Part shown: in pieces, positions 9,081 to 18,159 of the stretch
How the letters are laid out: the number at the start of each line of letters is the position of its first letter
Position numbering within the stretch: the first letter of the stretch is position 1
Assembly: GCA_017617035.1 (NCBI GenBank)
Contig: JAFZWV010000032.1
Location: 19,443-83,442, forward strand
Direction: 5' to 3'
From: Bacteroidales bacterium
GTDB lineage: Bacteria; Bacteroidota; Bacteroidia; Bacteroidales; UBA932
DNA length: 64,000 nt
Translations under genes and position numbers: made by a program
Notes under the pieces: generated by a model
Database searches by the model: none
Seen by the model: only the letters and a program-made list of their open reading frames with translations
What the model was told of the DNA's origin: nothing

Positions 9081-10231
9081 ACTGGAAACTGAAACTAAAC
9101 CTTCTTCGCAAAGAACACGAAGAACTGCTGTCGAAAAAGAACCACACCGTCTATGTGAACGGCGTGTATGAAAGATATGAGAATCCTGTTCTCACTGCCG
9201 CCCATGCCCCGCTGGAGTGGCGCTACGACCTCAATCCCGAGACGAACCCCTTCCTGATGGAGCGCATCGGCATCCACGCCGCATTCAATAGCGGAGCGAT
9301 CAAGTGGGGCGACAAATATGTATTGGTAGTCCGCGTAGAGGCCGACGACCGCAAGTCCTTCTTCGCGGTAGCCGAGAGCCCCAACGGAATCGACAACTTC
9401 CGCTTCTGGCCCCGCCCGATAACCATGCCCGAGTACGGAGAGCCAGCGACCAATGTCTACGACATGCGCCTGACGCGCCATGAAGACGGCTGGATCTACG
9501 GCCTGTTCTGCGTGGAGCGCAAGGACCATGATCTCGAGGGCGACCTCTCAGCCGCTACGGCCGCGTGCGGGATCGCGCGTACCCATGACCTCGTGAACTG
9601 GGAGCGCCTGCCCGACCTGAAGTCCCGCTCGCAGCAGCGCAACGTCTGCCTGCACCCGGAGTTCGTCGACGGCAAGTACGCCCTCTACACCCGCCCGCAG
9701 GACGGTTTCATCGATGCAGGTAGCGGCGGCGGAATCGGCTGGGCGCTGGTAGACGACATCACCAACGCCGAGGTCCGCGAGGAGAAGATAATCAGCGCGC
9801 GCAAGTACCACACCGTCTACGAAGTCAAGAACGGCGAGGGCCCGGCTCCGATCAAGACGGCGAAGGGTTGGCTCCACCTTGCCCATGGCGTACGCGGCTG
9901 CGCGAGCGGCCTTCGCTACGTGCTGTATATGTACATGACCGCCCTGGACGACCCTTCGAAACTGATCGCTCAGCCTTCTGGCTTTTTCATCGCCCCCGAG
10001 GGCGACGAACTCGTAGGCGACGTAATGAACGTCGCATTCTCCAGCGGCTGGATAGAGGATCCCGACGGGAAGGTGTTCATCTACTACGCCTCGTCCGATA
10101 CCCGTATGCATGTAGCCACCTCGACTGTAGACAGGCTGGTGGACTACTGCCTCCATACCGAGCCCGACGGTGGCCGCACCGGCCTGACGGTCGAGCGAAT
10201 CAACAGACTGATTGACAAGAATAATAAATAA
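9077..10231 (+). CDS. GH130 beta-1,4-mannosylglucose phosphorylase
   Basis: Cytoplasmic phosphorylase that would split beta-1,4-mannosyl-glucose with phosphate to mannose 1-phosphate and glucose. No signal peptide is present. At 384 residues the size fits GH130 subfamily 1, and the protein has the expected features: the [12 protein letters not shown] segment, the NVYDMRLT motif with probable general acid Asp129, [14 protein letters not shown] and [11 protein letters not shown]. It overlaps the upstream GH26 by 4 bases and sits 8 bases before the sugar symporter. In the known bacterial mannan pathway an epimerase converts mannobiose to mannosylglucose first; no such epimerase gene is visible here. 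Subfamily assignment is by motif resemblance. Confidence 0.88.
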   Translation: MNWKLKLNLLRKEHEELLSKKNHTVYVNGVYERYENPVLTAAHAPLEWRYDLNPETNPFLMERIGIHAAFNSGAIKWGDKYVLVVRVEADDRKSFFAVAESPNGIDNFRFWPRPITMPEYGEPATNVYDMRLTRHEDGWIYGLFCVERKDHDLEGDLSAATAACGIARTHDLVNWERLPDLKSRSQQRNVCLHPEFVDGKYALYTRPQDGFIDAGSGGGIGWALVDDITNAEVREEKIISARKYHTVYEVKNGEGPAPIKTAKGWLHLAHGVRGCASGLRYVLYMYMTALDDPSKLIAQPSGFFIAPEGDELVGDVMNVAFSSGWIEDPDGKVFIYYASSDTRMHVATSTVDRLVDYCLHTEPDGGRTGLTVERINRLIDKNNK

Positions 10232-10239
10232 GCATAACT

Positions 10240-11583
10240 ATGGCCAAACTCTCAGAGAAAATTGGATACGCTCTTGGCGATGCCGCTGCCGGCGGTATAA
10301 CCTGGAAGGTGATGTCCATCGCTTTTCCCTTCTTCTTTACTAACGTCTTCGGTCTTACGGTAGCCGACGCTGCCGCTCTGATGCTGGTAGCCCGTTTGTT
10401 CGACGTAATCACTGACCCCATGATGGGCGCCATCGCAGACCGCACCCAGTCGCGCTGGGGCACCTATCGTCCATGGCTCATCTTCGGAGCCATTCCGCTG
10501 GGCCTGGTGTTCGCCATGCTGCTCTACACCCCGGATTTCGGGCCTGCCGGCAAGCGCGTCTACGCTTATACGCTCTATCTGCTGATGATGGTGGTGTACA
10601 CCGCCGTCAACGTGCCTTACGGGTCGCTGCTGGGCGTGATGACCGACGATGACAACGAGAAGAACCAGTTCTCATCGTTCCGTATGGTAGGCGCCTATGC
10701 CATGGGCTTTATCATGCTCTTCTCCTTCCCCTATCTTCAGAGGTTGGTAGGCGGCGAGCCCAAGCATCAGTACGCAGTCCTGGGCGTTATTCTCGGAGCT
10801 GTTGCGGCCCTTGGAACCCTTGCCTGCGGCCTGCTTACCAGAGAGAGGCTGAAGCCCATACGCGCGGAGAAATTCTCGTTCAAGCCTTTTGCCGACCTGT
10901 TCCGCAATAAGCCATGGATTTACCTGACGCTCATCGGAATCTGCACCAACTTCTTCAATGGCTTCCGCTACGCTGTAGCCGCTTACCTGATGGAGTACTG
11001 CCTGCATGGCGATGTGACCGTCATGGGCCTGGTGATCAACTATACCGTGTTCATGATGTTCGGTGAGGCCACCTGCATGGTTTTCGGAGGCTTGTGTCCC
11101 TGGTTCACCAAGAAGGTCGGTTCGAAGAAGAAGGCCTTTGCCTGGGCAGCCATTATCTGCGCCGTTTCCTCGATCCTTTTCTTCTTCATTCCCATGAACC
11201 CGGCTTGGATTTGGGTAATGGTGGCCAATGTAATTATCACCTCCATCGGCATCGGCTTCTATTCCCCGCTGCTTTGGTCGATGTATGCCGATGTGGCCGA
11301 CTATGCCACCGAAAAGAACGGCACGTCCTCGACCGGCCTGATTTTCTCGTCCGGGACCATGGCCCAGAAGTTCGGCTCCGCCATTTCGGGCGCGCTGGTC
11401 GCCATGCTCCTTGGCCTTGCAGGCTTCATCTCCAACACTGACCCTGCCACCGGCGATACCGTTGTGACTATCCTCAACGAGGGCTCGGTCCAGACTATGA
11501 TATGGTCGCTGTTCTCGCTCTTCCCGGCCGCGATTGCGCTGCTTATACTGCTGCTCCTTAAGCTCTACCCTATTCAGAAATGA
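10240..11583 (+). CDS. GPH-type (MFS) sugar:cation symporter
   Basis: Inner-membrane transporter of the glycoside-pentoside-hexuronide:cation symporter family, with about 12 hydrophobic segments over 447 residues. The start (EKIGYALGDAAAGGITWKV) and the DPMMGAIADRTQSRWGTYRPW loop are typical of GPH symporters. Sitting between the GH130 phosphorylase and a GH5 gene, it most likely imports mannobiose, mannosylglucose or cellobiose released in the periplasm. It overlaps the next gene by 4 bases (ATGA). The family call is firm, the substrate inferred from context. Confidence 0.87.
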   Translation: MAKLSEKIGYALGDAAAGGITWKVMSIAFPFFFTNVFGLTVADAAALMLVARLFDVITDPMMGAIADRTQSRWGTYRPWLIFGAIPLGLVFAMLLYTPDFGPAGKRVYAYTLYLLMMVVYTAVNVPYGSLLGVMTDDDNEKNQFSSFRMVGAYAMGFIMLFSFPYLQRLVGGEPKHQYAVLGVILGAVAALGTLACGLLTRERLKPIRAEKFSFKPFADLFRNKPWIYLTLIGICTNFFNGFRYAVAAYLMEYCLHGDVTVMGLVINYTVFMMFGEATCMVFGGLCPWFTKKVGSKKKAFAWAAIICAVSSILFFFIPMNPAWIWVMVANVIITSIGIGFYSPLLWSMYADVADYATEKNGTSSTGLIFSSGTMAQKFGSAISGALVAMLLGLAGFISNTDPATGDTVVTILNEGSVQTMIWSLFSLFPAAIALLILLLLKLYPIQK

Positions 11584-12599
11584 GAAAGTTATTGTTTGCA
11601 TTGATGGTAGTTATGGGCGTTGGCTGCTGCAAGACTCCGGCGGTCGCACCGCTTAAGGTAGAGGGTACTCAGCTCACGGCCGACGGCAAACCCGTCGCCT
11701 TCCATGGCATCAGTTTCGGCTGGCACAACATCTGGCCGCGCTTCTACAATAAAGCGGCTGTAAAGCAACTGCATGAAGATACGGGATGTATGATTTTCCG
11801 AGCCGCGATTGGCTCCGACGACCATGCCCTGGCCGACAATCCCGGTATTCCTTCCGGATATATTGGAGCCCCCGAATTCGCCCTTGAGAAGCTTTACGCA
11901 GTAGTCGACGGAGCGATTAAGAATGGCTGCTATGTGATAGTAGACTGGCATTCGCATACGCTCCATTTAGATGCAGCCAAGGAATTCTTTACCGCCGTCG
12001 CAACTCGTTACAAGGGTGTCCCTAATGTGATTTACGAGTTGTTCAACGAGCCTGTGTGCTTCTCTTTCGAAGAGTGGCGTGAGAATCCTTACGAGGATCT
12101 GGGCGACCCTGACGCTATGATGGCTTACTGGCTTGAGTTAAAATCATATGCTACCGAGTTGATTAAAGTCATCACGGAGATCGACCCCTCCGAGCCGCTC
12201 ATCCTCATGGGCTGCCCGAGTTGGGACCAGAGAGTCGACCTGCCTGCCGCATCTCCCATCGAGGGATACTCTAATTTGATGTACACAATGCACTTCTACG
12301 CCGCGACCCATAAGCATCTTCGCGATGCGTGCGACCTGGCTCTTGCAGCCGGCATCCCGATTTTCGTGAGCGAATGCGCTGCATGTGAGGCCAGCGGCGA
12401 CGGTCCCATGGACCTCGAAGAGTGGCAGAAATACAGCGACTGGGCAGACGCTAATGGCATCACCATGATGGCCTGGAGCATCTCCGACAAGGTCGAGACC
12501 TGCTCGATGTTCACCAAGGAGGCTTCATCTGAAGGGCCATGGAGCGATGAAGTGATTAAACCGTGGGGACAACTAGTTAAAAAATGGATTAAGGAATAA
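11580..12599 (+). CDS. GH5 endoglucanase-like lipoprotein
   Basis: A compact GH5 enzyme (339 residues) with a lipoprotein signal (GVGCC, Cys16 or 17) and no accessory domain. The barrel starts with FHGISFGWHNIWPRFYN, a pattern like subfamily GH5_2 cellulases. It carries acid/base Glu157 (YELFNEP), nucleophile Glu265 (IFVSEC) and the VDWHSH strand. It overlaps the symporter gene by 4 bases, so it is the last member of that translationally coupled run. Being different from the two WNxGN-type GH5 genes, it may cut beta-1,4-glucosyl stretches of glucomannan, consistent with a cellobiose phosphorylase following it. Activity is inferred. Confidence 0.85.
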   Translation: MRKLLFALMVVMGVGCCKTPAVAPLKVEGTQLTADGKPVAFHGISFGWHNIWPRFYNKAAVKQLHEDTGCMIFRAAIGSDDHALADNPGIPSGYIGAPEFALEKLYAVVDGAIKNGCYVIVDWHSHTLHLDAAKEFFTAVATRYKGVPNVIYELFNEPVCFSFEEWRENPYEDLGDPDAMMAYWLELKSYATELIKVITEIDPSEPLILMGCPSWDQRVDLPAASPIEGYSNLMYTMHFYAATHKHLRDACDLALAAGIPIFVSECAACEASGDGPMDLEEWQKYSDWADANGITMMAWSISDKVETCSMFTKEASSEGPWSDEVIKPWGQLVKKWIKE

Positions 12600-12700
12600 T
12601 AATCAGGCATCTGTACCTGGGCCCTATCGCCTGGAAACGCTTCGCGTCAAACGGCGACCCTAGTCCGGGAAAATGGGCCCCGCTACAGATGCCTGATTAT
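12599..12700. repeat. Structured 102-bp element with 17-bp terminal inverted repeats
   Basis: Bases 12599-12615 and 12684-12700 are a perfect 17-bp inverted repeat (ATAATCAGGCATCTGTA and its complement), starting inside the GH5 stop codon. Between them are further complementary pairs: GGGCCC/GGGCCC, TCGCC/GGCGA enclosing an ACGC-TTC-GCGT hairpin, and CCC/GGG. As RNA this would fold into a long basal stem with an internal branched domain. It could be a miniature mobile element, a REP-like repeat, or a structured leader controlling the GH94 gene whose ATG lies 19 bases downstream. It contains no open reading frame of note and no T-run. Confidence 0.7.
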
Positions 12701-12718
12701 CATTAGCATTATTATATA

Positions 12719-15127
12719 ATGAAACAATTCGGTCATTTCGATGACGCTGCAAGGGAGTATGTGATAACATCTCCCGCCACTCCGTGGCCATGGATCAATT
12801 ATCTGGGCACGGACGGCTTCTTCTCGCTGATTTCGAACACCGCGGGCGGTTATTGCTTCTACCGCGACGCCAAATTCCGCCGCATCACCCGTTACCGCTA
12901 CAACGATGTCCCGATGGACAGCGTCGGAAGGTACTTCTATGTAAAGGAGGGTTCAGAAGTTTGGAGTCCGGGATGGAAGCCCTGCAAAACTGCGCTCGAT
13001 TTTTACGAGTGCCGCCACGGCATGGGCTATACCCGCATAACCGGCGAGAAAGACGGACTCAGCGTCAGCGAGCTGTTCTTCGTACCTGTGGGCAAAAACT
13101 GCGAAATTCAGCAAGTTACTCTGAAAAATAACAGCTCCGTTAAGCGTTCATTCAAACTGTTCGCCTACACCGAATGGTGTCTGTGGAATGGCCAGACCGA
13201 CGGTGAGAACTTCCAGAGGAATCTCTCCACCGGTGAAGTTGAGATTGAGCCTGGTGTATTGTATCACAAGACCGAATACAAGGAGCGCAGAAACCATTAT
13301 GCGTTCTACTATTGCTCCGATCCCAAGGCGTCTTATGATACCGACCGCGAATCGTTCGTAGGCCTGTATAACGGTCTTGATGCCCCCGAAGCGGTTACAG
13401 AAGGCAAATGCCGCAAATCTGTCGCCCACGGTTGGAGTCCGATTGCTGCTTTTGAACTGGATATCGTACTGGAACCCGGCGAGACTGCCGAGCGCACCTT
13501 TATGATAGGCTATATCGAGAATCCTGAAGACGAGAAGTTCGATTTGAAGGCTCCCCGTACCGTCTGGAGTCCGACTATCAATAAGAAACGCACCCATGAA
13601 CTGATTGCCGCATTTGACTCCCCTGCAAAGGTCGCCGATGCGTTTGCAGAACTAGGCCGTTACTGGGACAACATCCTCGGACGTTTCTCCATTCAGTCCG
13701 ATTCGCCCGAACTCGACCGCATGGTCAATATCTGGAACCAGTACCAGTGCATGATTACCTTCTGCTTCTCGCGAAGCGCCTCGTTCTTCGAGAGCGGCAT
13801 CGGCCGTGGAATGGGCTTCCGCGACTCCAACCAGGATCTCGTCGGCTTTGTCCATCAGATTCCGGCCCGCGCCCGCGAGCGCATACTCGATATCGCAGCG
13901 ACCCAGTTCCCCGACGGAGGCTGCTACCACCAGTATCAGCCGCTAACCAAGCGGGGCAACAACGACATAGGCGGCGGTTTCGGCGACGATCCGCTGTGGC
14001 TCATTTTCGGCACGGTCGCATACATCAAGGAGACGGGCGATTTCAGTATTCTGGACGAAATGGTCCCGTTCGACAACAAGCCCGGCAGCGAAAAGACTCT
14101 GCTCGAGCACCTTCGCATCTCCTTTGACCATGTCGCTTCGAGGCTCGGCCCCCACGGTCTGCCGCTTATCGGCCGCGCCGACTGGAACGACTGCCTCAAC
14201 CTCAACTGCTTCTCGAGCGACCCGAACGAGTCATTCCAGACCACCGAAAACAACTCCGAAGGCAGCAAGGCAGAATCACTTATGATCGCAGGCCAGTTCG
14301 TGTTCTGCGGCCGGCAGTACGCCGAACTGCTCGAACGCCTGGGCCTTTCATCCGAGCATGTTCGTTCGCAGGTCGACGCTATGGTCGCGGCGGTCGAGCA
14401 GTTCGGCTGGGACGGCCGTTGGTTCCTTCGCGCCTACGATTTCCATGGCGGTAAGGTCGGCAGCGACGAGTGCGAAGAGGGCAAGATCTTCATCGAGAGT
14501 CAGGGATGGTGCACCATGGCCGGCATAGGCGCTGAAAAAGGGATGTGCGCCATGGCCCTGGACAGCGCGAAAGAGATGCTCGACTGCGAATATGGCCTCG
14601 TTTTGAATAACCCCGCGTTCACTCGCTATTATATCGAGTACGGCGAGATCTCGACCTACCCGGCCGGCTACAAGGAAAACGCCGGCATCTTCTGCCACAA
14701 TAACCCGTGGGTCATTATCGGCGAGGTAGTAGCCGGCCGCGCGGAGGATGCGTGGGACCACTACCGGAAGATTTGCCCCGCCTTTGTCGTGGACCAGGAA
14801 CGCCGTAAGGTCGAGCCGTACGTGTACTGCCAGATGGTAGCCGGCAAGGACGCCGCGCTGCCGGGCGAGGGCAAAAACAGCTGGCTCACCGGCACCGCCG
14901 CCTGGAACTGGTACACCGCCACCCAGTGGATACTCGGAATAAAGCCCGAATACGACGGGCTGCGGGTCAAGCCCTGCCTACCCGCGTCGATTCGCGAGGT
15001 CCGGGTCCGCAAGGTCTTCCGTGACGCTGTCTACGATATCGTCCTGAAGCGCACCGGCCATGGCCCCGCCGACGGCACCTTCATCCCCTATCAGCCCGGC
15101 GAGCACACGGTCACCGTAGAGTTTTAA
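12719..15127 (+). CDS. GH94 cellobiose phosphorylase
   Basis: Cytoplasmic phosphorylase predicted to convert cellobiose plus phosphate to glucose 1-phosphate and glucose. The 802-residue length is normal for GH94 and no signal peptide is seen. The N-terminal beta-sandwich (about 1-280) is followed by a helical linker and an (alpha/alpha)6 barrel. RGMGFRDSNQD, GGFGDDPLW and RADWND (486-491, containing the catalytic acid Asp) are GH94 signatures, as is the phosphate-site region GIFCHNNPW. It is separated from the upstream operon by the structured element at 12599-12700 but keeps the same direction, so it may be expressed differently. It suits a glucomannan locus, handling the glucose-glucose linkages while GH130 handles mannose-glucose. 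Confidence 0.9.
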   Translation: MKQFGHFDDAAREYVITSPATPWPWINYLGTDGFFSLISNTAGGYCFYRDAKFRRITRYRYNDVPMDSVGRYFYVKEGSEVWSPGWKPCKTALDFYECRHGMGYTRITGEKDGLSVSELFFVPVGKNCEIQQVTLKNNSSVKRSFKLFAYTEWCLWNGQTDGENFQRNLSTGEVEIEPGVLYHKTEYKERRNHYAFYYCSDPKASYDTDRESFVGLYNGLDAPEAVTEGKCRKSVAHGWSPIAAFELDIVLEPGETAERTFMIGYIENPEDEKFDLKAPRTVWSPTINKKRTHELIAAFDSPAKVADAFAELGRYWDNILGRFSIQSDSPELDRMVNIWNQYQCMITFCFSRSASFFESGIGRGMGFRDSNQDLVGFVHQIPARARERILDIAATQFPDGGCYHQYQPLTKRGNNDIGGGFGDDPLWLIFGTVAYIKETGDFSILDEMVPFDNKPGSEKTLLEHLRISFDHVASRLGPHGLPLIGRADWNDCLNLNCFSSDPNESFQTTENNSEGSKAESLMIAGQFVFCGRQYAELLERLGLSSEHVRSQVDAMVAAVEQFGWDGRWFLRAYDFHGGKVGSDECEEGKIFIESQGWCTMAGIGAEKGMCAMALDSAKEMLDCEYGLVLNNPAFTRYYIEYGEISTYPAGYKENAGIFCHNNPWVIIGEVVAGRAEDAWDHYRKICPAFVVDQERRKVEPYVYCQMVAGKDAALPGEGKNSWLTGTAAWNWYTATQWILGIKPEYDGLRVKPCLPASIREVRVRKVFRDAVYDIVLKRTGHGPADGTFIPYQPGEHTVTVEF

Positions 15128-15146
15128 CCCAACGCTCCGCATTTTT

Positions 15147-15181
15147 GGACTTCTCCCCCCCTTTTTTACGGGGAGAAGTCG
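15147..15181 (+). repeat. REP-like palindrome, copy 1
   Basis: GACTTCTCCCC at 15148-15158 pairs with GGGGAGAAGTC at 15170-15180 around a C/T-rich loop ending in TTTTAC. It is a slightly diverged copy of the two palindromes that bracket the transposase gene at 18160-19068, in the same orientation as copy 2. It sits between the GH94 and M16 genes and could also end transcription. Confidence 0.85.
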
Positions 15182-15225
15182 AAATTTTTCGTACTTTTAT
15201 AACAAATTACAACCATAGTAGTGTT

Positions 15226-18108
15226 ATGAAGAGAATAATTGTAATCGCAGCTGCGTTGCTGGCGAGCCTTAGCCTCAACGCACAGAACAATCCCCTTGAT
15301 GTACAGGAAATCACACTCTCCAACGGTATGCAGGTCTGGCTCAACCAGGACGCCTCGCAGCCGAAGGTCTTCGGCGCTGTAGTCGTGAAGGCCGGCGGCA
15401 AGGACAGTCCCGATACCGGCCTTGCCCACTATCTGGAGCATCTCCTCTTCAAGGGAACGACAGAAATGGGAACTGTAGACTATGAGGCCGAGAAGGTTTG
15501 GCTTGACTCTATTGCCGTGTGCTATAATCAGTTAGCCGAGACCAAAGACGACAGCCTCAGACTCGCAATCCAGACGGAAATCAACCGCCTCAGCATCAAG
15601 GCGGCCGACTACGCCATCCCGAACGAGTTCGACCTCCTGACCGCCCGCTTCGGCGGCACCGGCCTCAATGCTGCGACCTCATACGACTATACCTATTATT
15701 TCAACACCTTCTCCCCGCAGTACATTGCTCAGTGGTGCGAACTCAACAGCCACCGCATGATTAACCCGGTCTTCCGCCTCTTCCAGGGCGAGCTTGAGAC
15801 GGTCTACGAGGAGAAGAACCGTGCAGCCGACAACACCATGGAGGCCCCGCTCATGGAGATGATACGCATCTTCTCCGACGGCAACCCCTACTCGTTCGAG
15901 ATCATCGGCAGCACCGAGAACCTGAAGAACCCGCGCCTGGGCGAGATGATGGACTTTTTCCATAAGTACTATGTGGGCAATAACATGGGCCTGATTCTGT
16001 CCGGCGACATCGACGCCGCGACGATCCAGCCGCTTCTCGAGAGCACGTTCGGCCGTATCCCTGCCGGTGAGCCCGCGGTAAAGGAGCCCGTGGCCATGCC
16101 CAATATCCATGGCGCCCGCGACTACAAGATCAAGGCCGAGATCCCGCTCATCAAGATAGCGATCTACGGTTTCAACGGCCCGAAGGACGGCGACCCGGAC
16201 GCCCGTGCGCTCGACATGGCCACGGCCCTGCTGACCAACAGCTTCTCCTCCGGCCTGCTCGATTCGCTCGCGACTAACCATAAAGTGCTCATGGCCGCGG
16301 CCTCGCGTGTCCCGATGTTCGGCGAGATGGGCATAGTCGGCTACATGATCGTCCCGTCCATCCCGTTCGGCTCGCTCTCGAAGGCCGAGAAGCTCTGCCG
16401 TGAGCAGGTCGAGAAGATCAAGGCCGGCAAGTTCTCCGACGCAGACCTGGAGGCCCTGAAACTGGATGCCGCCCGCGCCGAGATGAAGCAGCTCGAGACC
16501 ATAGGCGGGCGTTCCGACCTCATGATCGATGTCATGGCGCAGAACCGTTCGTGGGCCGACTATCTCGCGGAAGTGGAGTCCATTAAGAGCATCACCCGCG
16601 AGGACGTTATCCGCGTGGCGAACAAGTACTTCGGGGGCGATTATATCCGCTTCGAAAAGGTCAACGGCACCTACCCGAAGGACAAGGTCGCGGCGCCCAA
16701 GTTCGACCCGATCGTCCCCAAGCACGCAGGCCAGAAATCGGAATACGCCAAGCGCCTCGAAGAGATGCCTGTCGGCGACAAGGAGCCACGTCTGCTCGAC
16801 TTCGAGGGCGACGTCCAGAAGTGCAAGCTCGGCGAGCTGGTTACGCTATACTATAAGCAGAACGAGGTCAACGACCTCTTCAGCCTTAGCATTCAGGTCG
16901 ACGAAGGCTTCAACGAAGACCCGCTTATCCCCCATGTCGCAGAGTTCCTCAACACCATAGGGACCGATTCTTTGAGCATCCAGCAACTTTCGAAGGCATG
17001 GCAAAACCTTGGAACCAGCTTCTCGGTAGGCAGCGATAATCACCGCTTCAACCTGAGCATGACCGGCTTCGACAGCCGTTTCGCCCCATCGGTTAAGTTA
17101 TTGAGGCACTTCGAAGACCATGCAAAAGCCGATAAGGAGAGCTTCAATGAGATCAAGAAAGGCATTGACCTGGAGAAGAAGACCTTCCTGACAGGAGGTA
17201 CTTCCAACATCATGCAGGCTACTTCCCAGCGCGTAATCTACGGCGAGAATGCTCCTAAGCTTGTTGCTCTTAATGCCAAGGAACTCGGAAAAGTCGGCGC
17301 ACAAGGCTTACTTGAAAAGTTCGACGAGCTGCTCGACAAGGAGTGCGCAATATTCTACTGCGGAACTCTGCCTATTGATCAGGTTGCTGAAATTCTCACT
17401 GCTGAGTTGGATCTGTCACGTGTGGTCGAATCTACCGATCGTGATTATTTGCCGTACATGGTTTATGACGAGCCCACAGTATTCTTCTATAATCTGCCCG
17501 GTTCGCGTCAGGCCCAGATTATGACCTATCAGACGCCTGCCGCTCCCGCCGATGATTTGCAGGCTACTATGCTTGAAGTGCTCGGCGAATATGTCGGAGG
17601 AGGAATGTATTCGATTATGTTCCAGGAAGTTCGCGAGTTCCGCGCAATGGCCTATTCCGCCCACGGATACATCAATCGCCCTCTCCCCGTCGAGAAGGAT
17701 AAGAATGCACTGTTTGTCACTTCGCTCGGCACCCAGGCTGACAAGAGCCTCGCCGCCCTCGAATTGGTTGATTCGCTGCTGAATTCTATGCCTTTGAAGG
17801 AGTCAACATTCACCGCCTCGGTTCAGTCTATTGTTTCCGAGGCCAACAACAGCTATCCGACCTTCCGTGGAGTGGCTTCTTCAATACATAATCTTGGAAT
17901 CAAGGGTTATACCGAAGATCCTAACAAGGCTATCCTGGACAACCTTTCTGCGGTTTCGCTGGAGAGCATGAAGGCTTACTATGACGAAGTAGTCAAAACT
18001 TCCAACAAGTGTCTGATTATCGTTGGCGACAAAGCCAAACTCCCCATGGACAAGATCGCCGAGTTCGGCAAGATCGTCGAGCTCACCCAGAAGGATGTCT
18101 ACAAATAG
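15226..18108 (+). CDS. M16 family zinc peptidase (insulinase-like), periplasmic
   Basis: Secreted zinc peptidase of family M16 (pitrilysin/insulinase type). ATG 15226 is chosen because it begins a clean signal peptide (MKRIIVIAAALLASLSLNAQ); the longer open frame from 15145 runs through the REP palindrome. The inverted zinc motif HxxEH is present as AHYLEHLLFKGT near residue 50, and ETVYEEKNR about 85 residues later supplies the distal Glu. The 960-residue length fits the fused form with an active N-terminal half and an inactive C-terminal half. It probably degrades peptides in the periplasm. The second half looks less GC-rich in its third codon positions than the first. It is bracketed by REP copies 1 and 2. 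Confidence 0.9.
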   Translation: MKRIIVIAAALLASLSLNAQNNPLDVQEITLSNGMQVWLNQDASQPKVFGAVVVKAGGKDSPDTGLAHYLEHLLFKGTTEMGTVDYEAEKVWLDSIAVCYNQLAETKDDSLRLAIQTEINRLSIKAADYAIPNEFDLLTARFGGTGLNAATSYDYTYYFNTFSPQYIAQWCELNSHRMINPVFRLFQGELETVYEEKNRAADNTMEAPLMEMIRIFSDGNPYSFEIIGSTENLKNPRLGEMMDFFHKYYVGNNMGLILSGDIDAATIQPLLESTFGRIPAGEPAVKEPVAMPNIHGARDYKIKAEIPLIKIAIYGFNGPKDGDPDARALDMATALLTNSFSSGLLDSLATNHKVLMAAASRVPMFGEMGIVGYMIVPSIPFGSLSKAEKLCREQVEKIKAGKFSDADLEALKLDAARAEMKQLETIGGRSDLMIDVMAQNRSWADYLAEVESIKSITREDVIRVANKYFGGDYIRFEKVNGTYPKDKVAAPKFDPIVPKHAGQKSEYAKRLEEMPVGDKEPRLLDFEGDVQKCKLGELVTLYYKQNEVNDLFSLSIQVDEGFNEDPLIPHVAEFLNTIGTDSLSIQQLSKAWQNLGTSFSVGSDNHRFNLSMTGFDSRFAPSVKLLRHFEDHAKADKESFNEIKKGIDLEKKTFLTGGTSNIMQATSQRVIYGENAPKLVALNAKELGKVGAQGLLEKFDELLDKECAIFYCGTLPIDQVAEILTAELDLSRVVESTDRDYLPYMVYDEPTVFFYNLPGSRQAQIMTYQTPAAPADDLQATMLEVLGEYVGGGMYSIMFQEVREFRAMAYSAHGYINRPLPVEKDKNALFVTSLGTQADKSLAALELVDSLLNSMPLKESTFTASVQSIVSEANNSYPTFRGVASSIHNLGIKGYTEDPNKAILDNLSAVSLESMKAYYDEVVKTSNKCLIIVGDKAKLPMDKIAEFGKIVELTQKDVYK

Positions 18109-18113
18109 TCCCA

Positions 18114-18157
18114 TTTTTGGACTTCTCCCCCCTCTTTTACGGGGAGAAGTCCAAAAA
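18114..18157 (+). repeat. REP-like palindrome, copy 2
   Basis: A perfect 17-bp inverted repeat: TTTTTGGACTTCTCCCC at 18114-18130 and its complement at 18141-18157, with loop CCTCTTTTAC. It starts 5 bases after the M16 stop and ends 2 bases before the stop codon of the leftward transposase gene. The loop is the exact complement of the loop of copy 3, so the two copies are inverted relative to each other. Confidence 0.92.
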
Positions 18158-18159
18158 AA

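Noticed and set aside
18114-18157. Palindromes 2 and 3 as plain bidirectional terminators
   Set aside because: They do lie at gene ends and may terminate, but three near-identical long copies, two of them inverted around a RAYT gene, are better explained as a repeat family.
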